Shown in pieces: positions 61,939 through 64,000 of a stretch of 64,000 nucleotides of DNA. Source of the DNA: Pseudaminobacter soli (ex Zhang et al. 2022) (GTDB taxonomy: Bacteria; Pseudomonadota; Alphaproteobacteria; Rhizobiales; Rhizobiaceae); NCBI RefSeq assembly GCF_014595955.1, contig NZ_JABVCF010000001.1:372001-436000 (forward strand), given 5' to 3'. Each line of letters begins with the position of its first letter. The first letter of the stretch is position 1. Under the pieces are notes generated by a model. It saw only the letters and a program-made list of their open reading frames with translations, made no database searches and was not told the origin of the DNA. The translations under genes and the position numbers were made by a program.

Positions 61939-63342
61939 GTGAGCGAAGGCGCGAACAAGGCACGGATTGAAACGGACACCTTTGGGCCGATCGAAGTCCC
62001 CGCCGACCGCTACTGGGGCGCGCAGGCGCAACGCTCGCTGGGCAACTTCAAGATCGGCTGGGAGAAGCAGCCGCTGGCCATCGTGCGCGCGCTGGGCATC
62101 GTCAAGCGCGCCGCCGCCGAGGCCAATATGGAACTCGGCCGCCTCGATCCGACGATCGGCAAAGCGGTAGTGGAGGCATCGCAGGAGGTCATCGAAGGCA
62201 AGCTCAATGACCACTTTCCGCTGGTGGTCTGGCAGACCGGCTCGGGCACGCAGTCCAACATGAACGCCAACGAGGTGATCTCGAACCGCGCGATCGAGCT
62301 CCTGGGCGGCGAGATGGGCTCGAAGAAGCCCGTCCACCCGAACGACCACGTGAACATGAGCCAGTCGTCGAACGACACCTATCCGACGGCCATGCACATC
62401 GCCTGCGCCGAGCGGATCGTCCACGACCTGCTGCCCGCGCTGCGCCACCTGCATGCGGCGCTCGACGCCAAGGCGAAAGAGTTCGCGCACATCGTCAAGA
62501 TCGGCCGCACGCACACCCAGGATGCCACACCTCTGACGCTCGGCCAGGAATTCTCCGGCTATGCGGCCCAGGTCGCCTCCTCGATCAAGCGGATCGAGTT
62601 GACGCTGCCCGGCCTACAGGAACTCGCCCAGGGCGGCACGGCGGTGGGTACCGGGCTCAATGCCCCGATCGGCTTCGCCGAGAAGGTGGCCGAGCGCATC
62701 GCGGCCATCACTGGCATCGACTTCGTCAGTGCGCCAAACAAGTTCGAGGCGCTCGCCGCGCACGACTCCATGGTGTTCTCGCACGGCGCCATCAACGCCG
62801 CGGCCGCTGCGCTCTACAAGATCGCCAATGACATCCGGTTCCTGGGCTCTGGCCCGCGCTCGGGACTGGGAGAACTGTCGCTGCCCGAGAACGAGCCTGG
62901 CTCGTCGATCATGCCGGGCAAGGTCAATCCCACGCAGTCCGAGGCGCTCACGCAGGTCTGCATCCAGGTAATGGGCAACCAGGCGGCCATCACCTTCGCC
63001 GGCAGCCAGGGCCATTTCGAGCTGAACGTCTACAATCCGCTGATGGCCTACAATTTCCTGCAGTCCGTGCAGTTGATGAGCGACGCGGCGGTCTCCTTCA
63101 CGGACAATTGCGTGGTCGGCATCGAGGCGCGGGAGGACAATATCAGAGCAGCTTTGGAGCGCTCGCTGATGCTCGTGACGGCGCTTGCGCCGACGATCGG
63201 CTACGACAATGCGGCCAAGATCGCCAAAACCGCTCACAAGAATGGCACCACGTTGCGCGAAGAGGCGCTGGCGACCGGACTGGTGACCGCCGAGGAGTAC
63301 GACCGCATGGTTCGGCCGGAGGAAATGACGCGCCCCGGGTAA
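61939..63342 (+). CDS. fumC: Fumarate hydratase, class II
   Basis: 467 residues of the fumarase/aspartase superfamily. Seen are [64 protein letters not shown] and the superfamily signature [11 protein letters not shown], with the catalytic Ser loop. It interconverts fumarate and malate in the TCA cycle without an Fe-S cluster. GTG 61939 lies six to eight bases after TAGGAGG; the GTG one codon earlier is an alternative. Confidence 0.96.
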   Translation: MSEGANKARIETDTFGPIEVPADRYWGAQAQRSLGNFKIGWEKQPLAIVRALGIVKRAAAEANMELGRLDPTIGKAVVEASQEVIEGKLNDHFPLVVWQTGSGTQSNMNANEVISNRAIELLGGEMGSKKPVHPNDHVNMSQSSNDTYPTAMHIACAERIVHDLLPALRHLHAALDAKAKEFAHIVKIGRTHTQDATPLTLGQEFSGYAAQVASSIKRIELTLPGLQELAQGGTAVGTGLNAPIGFAEKVAERIAAITGIDFVSAPNKFEALAAHDSMVFSHGAINAAAAALYKIANDIRFLGSGPRSGLGELSLPENEPGSSIMPGKVNPTQSEALTQVCIQVMGNQAAITFAGSQGHFELNVYNPLMAYNFLQSVQLMSDAAVSFTDNCVVGIEAREDNIRAALERSLMLVTALAPTIGYDNAAKIAKTAHKNGTTLREEALATGLVTAEEYDRMVRPEEMTRPG

Positions 63343-63465
63343 ACCCCTGGGGCAGATGCCTCCGCTGTTCAATAGAAGTGAACGATGCGTTGACGTGTAG
63401 GTACCTTTCTAAGGACAGCGCTCCGCTGCTATCTGACTTCGCGAACAGCACATCGGAGCATTTGA

Positions 63466-63888
63466 ATGTCCATTAGCGCTACCCAGTCATCCGCCAGCCA
63501 GAGCACCGGCGCCGCTGCCGTGCTCGTCCTCGGCCGGCTTCTCATATCTGCCATGTACATCATGGCCGGCTTTTCCAAGCTGACCGCCATCAGCGGCACG
63601 GCGCAGTGGTTCGGCAGCATCGGCCTGCCTGCTCCGACCCTTGTGGCGATCGGAGTCGGCCTGGTCGAACTGGTCGGCGGCCTAGCCATCCTGATCGGAT
63701 TCCAGACCCGCATCGCCGCGGTCGTGCTTGCGCTCTTCACCGTTGCGGCGACCCTGATCGCGCACACCAACTTCGCCGACATGAGCCAGATGCTATTCTT
63801 CCAGAAGAACTTGGCGATCACCGGCGGCTTCCTGATCCTGGCGGTCTTTGGCCCGGGCGCCCTTTCGATCGACGCACGGCGCGGCTAA
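63466..63888 (+). CDS. DoxX family membrane protein
   Basis: 140 residues with four membrane segments. The family patterns are LGRLLISAMYIMAGFSKL at the start and GVGLVELVGGLAILIGFQTR in the middle, with FADMSQMLFFQKNLAITGGFLIL at the end. DoxX-type proteins occur in quinone or thiosulfate oxidation systems and in many stress-related contexts; the role here is unknown. It lies 123 bases after fumC with its own terminator downstream. Confidence 0.9.
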   Translation: MSISATQSSASQSTGAAAVLVLGRLLISAMYIMAGFSKLTAISGTAQWFGSIGLPAPTLVAIGVGLVELVGGLAILIGFQTRIAAVVLALFTVAATLIAHTNFADMSQMLFFQKNLAITGGFLILAVFGPGALSIDARRG

Positions 63889-63913
63889 GATCTCCGAAGT
63901 TCAAGCCTCCGAG

Positions 63914-63942
63914 GGCCCGGCATTGTCCGGGCCTATTTTTTT
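63914..63942 (+). terminator. Intrinsic terminator of the DoxX gene
   Basis: GGCCCGG (63914-63920) and CCGGGCC (63927-63933) pair around CATTGT, followed by TATTTTTTTG. It begins 26 bases after the stop. The remaining bases to the window end hold nothing I can name. Confidence 0.92.
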
Positions 63943-64000
63943 GTTTGTTGCGGATATCTGAGGCAGACCGCTCGAGCCTCAACGACGCTCATCGCGCCGA

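Overview
The window looks like a chromosomal segment of an alphaproteobacterium of the Hyphomicrobiales (Rhizobiales), most like the Phyllobacteriaceae/Mesorhizobium group. The grounds are the high G+C, a MucR/Ros regulator of the zinc-less type, a one-step phosphatidylcholine synthase (Pcs), the alphaproteobacterial families DUF2093, DUF4170 and TIGR01459, a CIRCE-controlled groESL, and short palindromic intergenic repeats of rhizobial style. The genus is an inference; no 16S gene is present.

Layout. 1-5721: the end of a polyamine-type ABC transporter operon (binding protein, ATPase, two permeases), an MmgE/PrpD enzyme on the other strand, and a divergent GlxA-type AraC regulator. 5979-10788: a stand-alone ATP-dependent DNA ligase, tRNA-Ser(UGA), a small lipoprotein, MucR, a TerC membrane protein and RimO. 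10789-20536 (minus): a glutathione S-transferase, a ribose-type ABC importer (ATPase, permease, binding protein), a BMP-type (nucleoside-like) ABC importer and a quinone oxidoreductase. 20625-26839: Pcs, a UbiH-family hydroxylase, an AEC transporter, HspQ, a 2OG-Fe(II) oxygenase and glutaryl-CoA dehydrogenase. 27045-34698: an accessory-looking stretch with a DUF2270 membrane protein, a Tat-exported YghA-like SDR, a demethylase-type flavin/Fe-S oxidoreductase, a Tat-exported Fe/Mn SOD, QueF, a non-pyrrolysine MttB-family methyltransferase and a small SAM methyltransferase.

34822-50856 is core: mutL, a VOC protein and DUF2093 on plus, facing a long minus-strand run (rluB-like, rsmD, two M16 peptidases, patatin, pmbA, cysQ-like, DUF4170, DUF374 acyltransferase, waaA, lpxK) that ends in lipid A/Kdo assembly with several stop/start overlaps. 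tadA diverges from the rluB-like gene. 50095-55979 (minus) holds a HAD phosphatase, ribF, ileS and a putative lipoprotein. 56163-63888 (plus) holds two small envelope proteins, a TadG-like VWA protein, groES-groEL behind a perfect CIRCE operator, fumC and a DoxX protein.

No prophage, integrase, CRISPR array, intact insertion sequence or obvious genomic island was seen. I found no clear-cut undescribed defence or biosynthetic system. The leads most worth checking are the Tat-exported SDR, the demethylase/MttB pair with no corrinoid protein nearby, the DNA ligase with an altered motif V, the zinc-less MucR, the RG-rich tails of the pseudouridine synthase, and a perfect 14-bp inverted repeat upstream of the GST gene.
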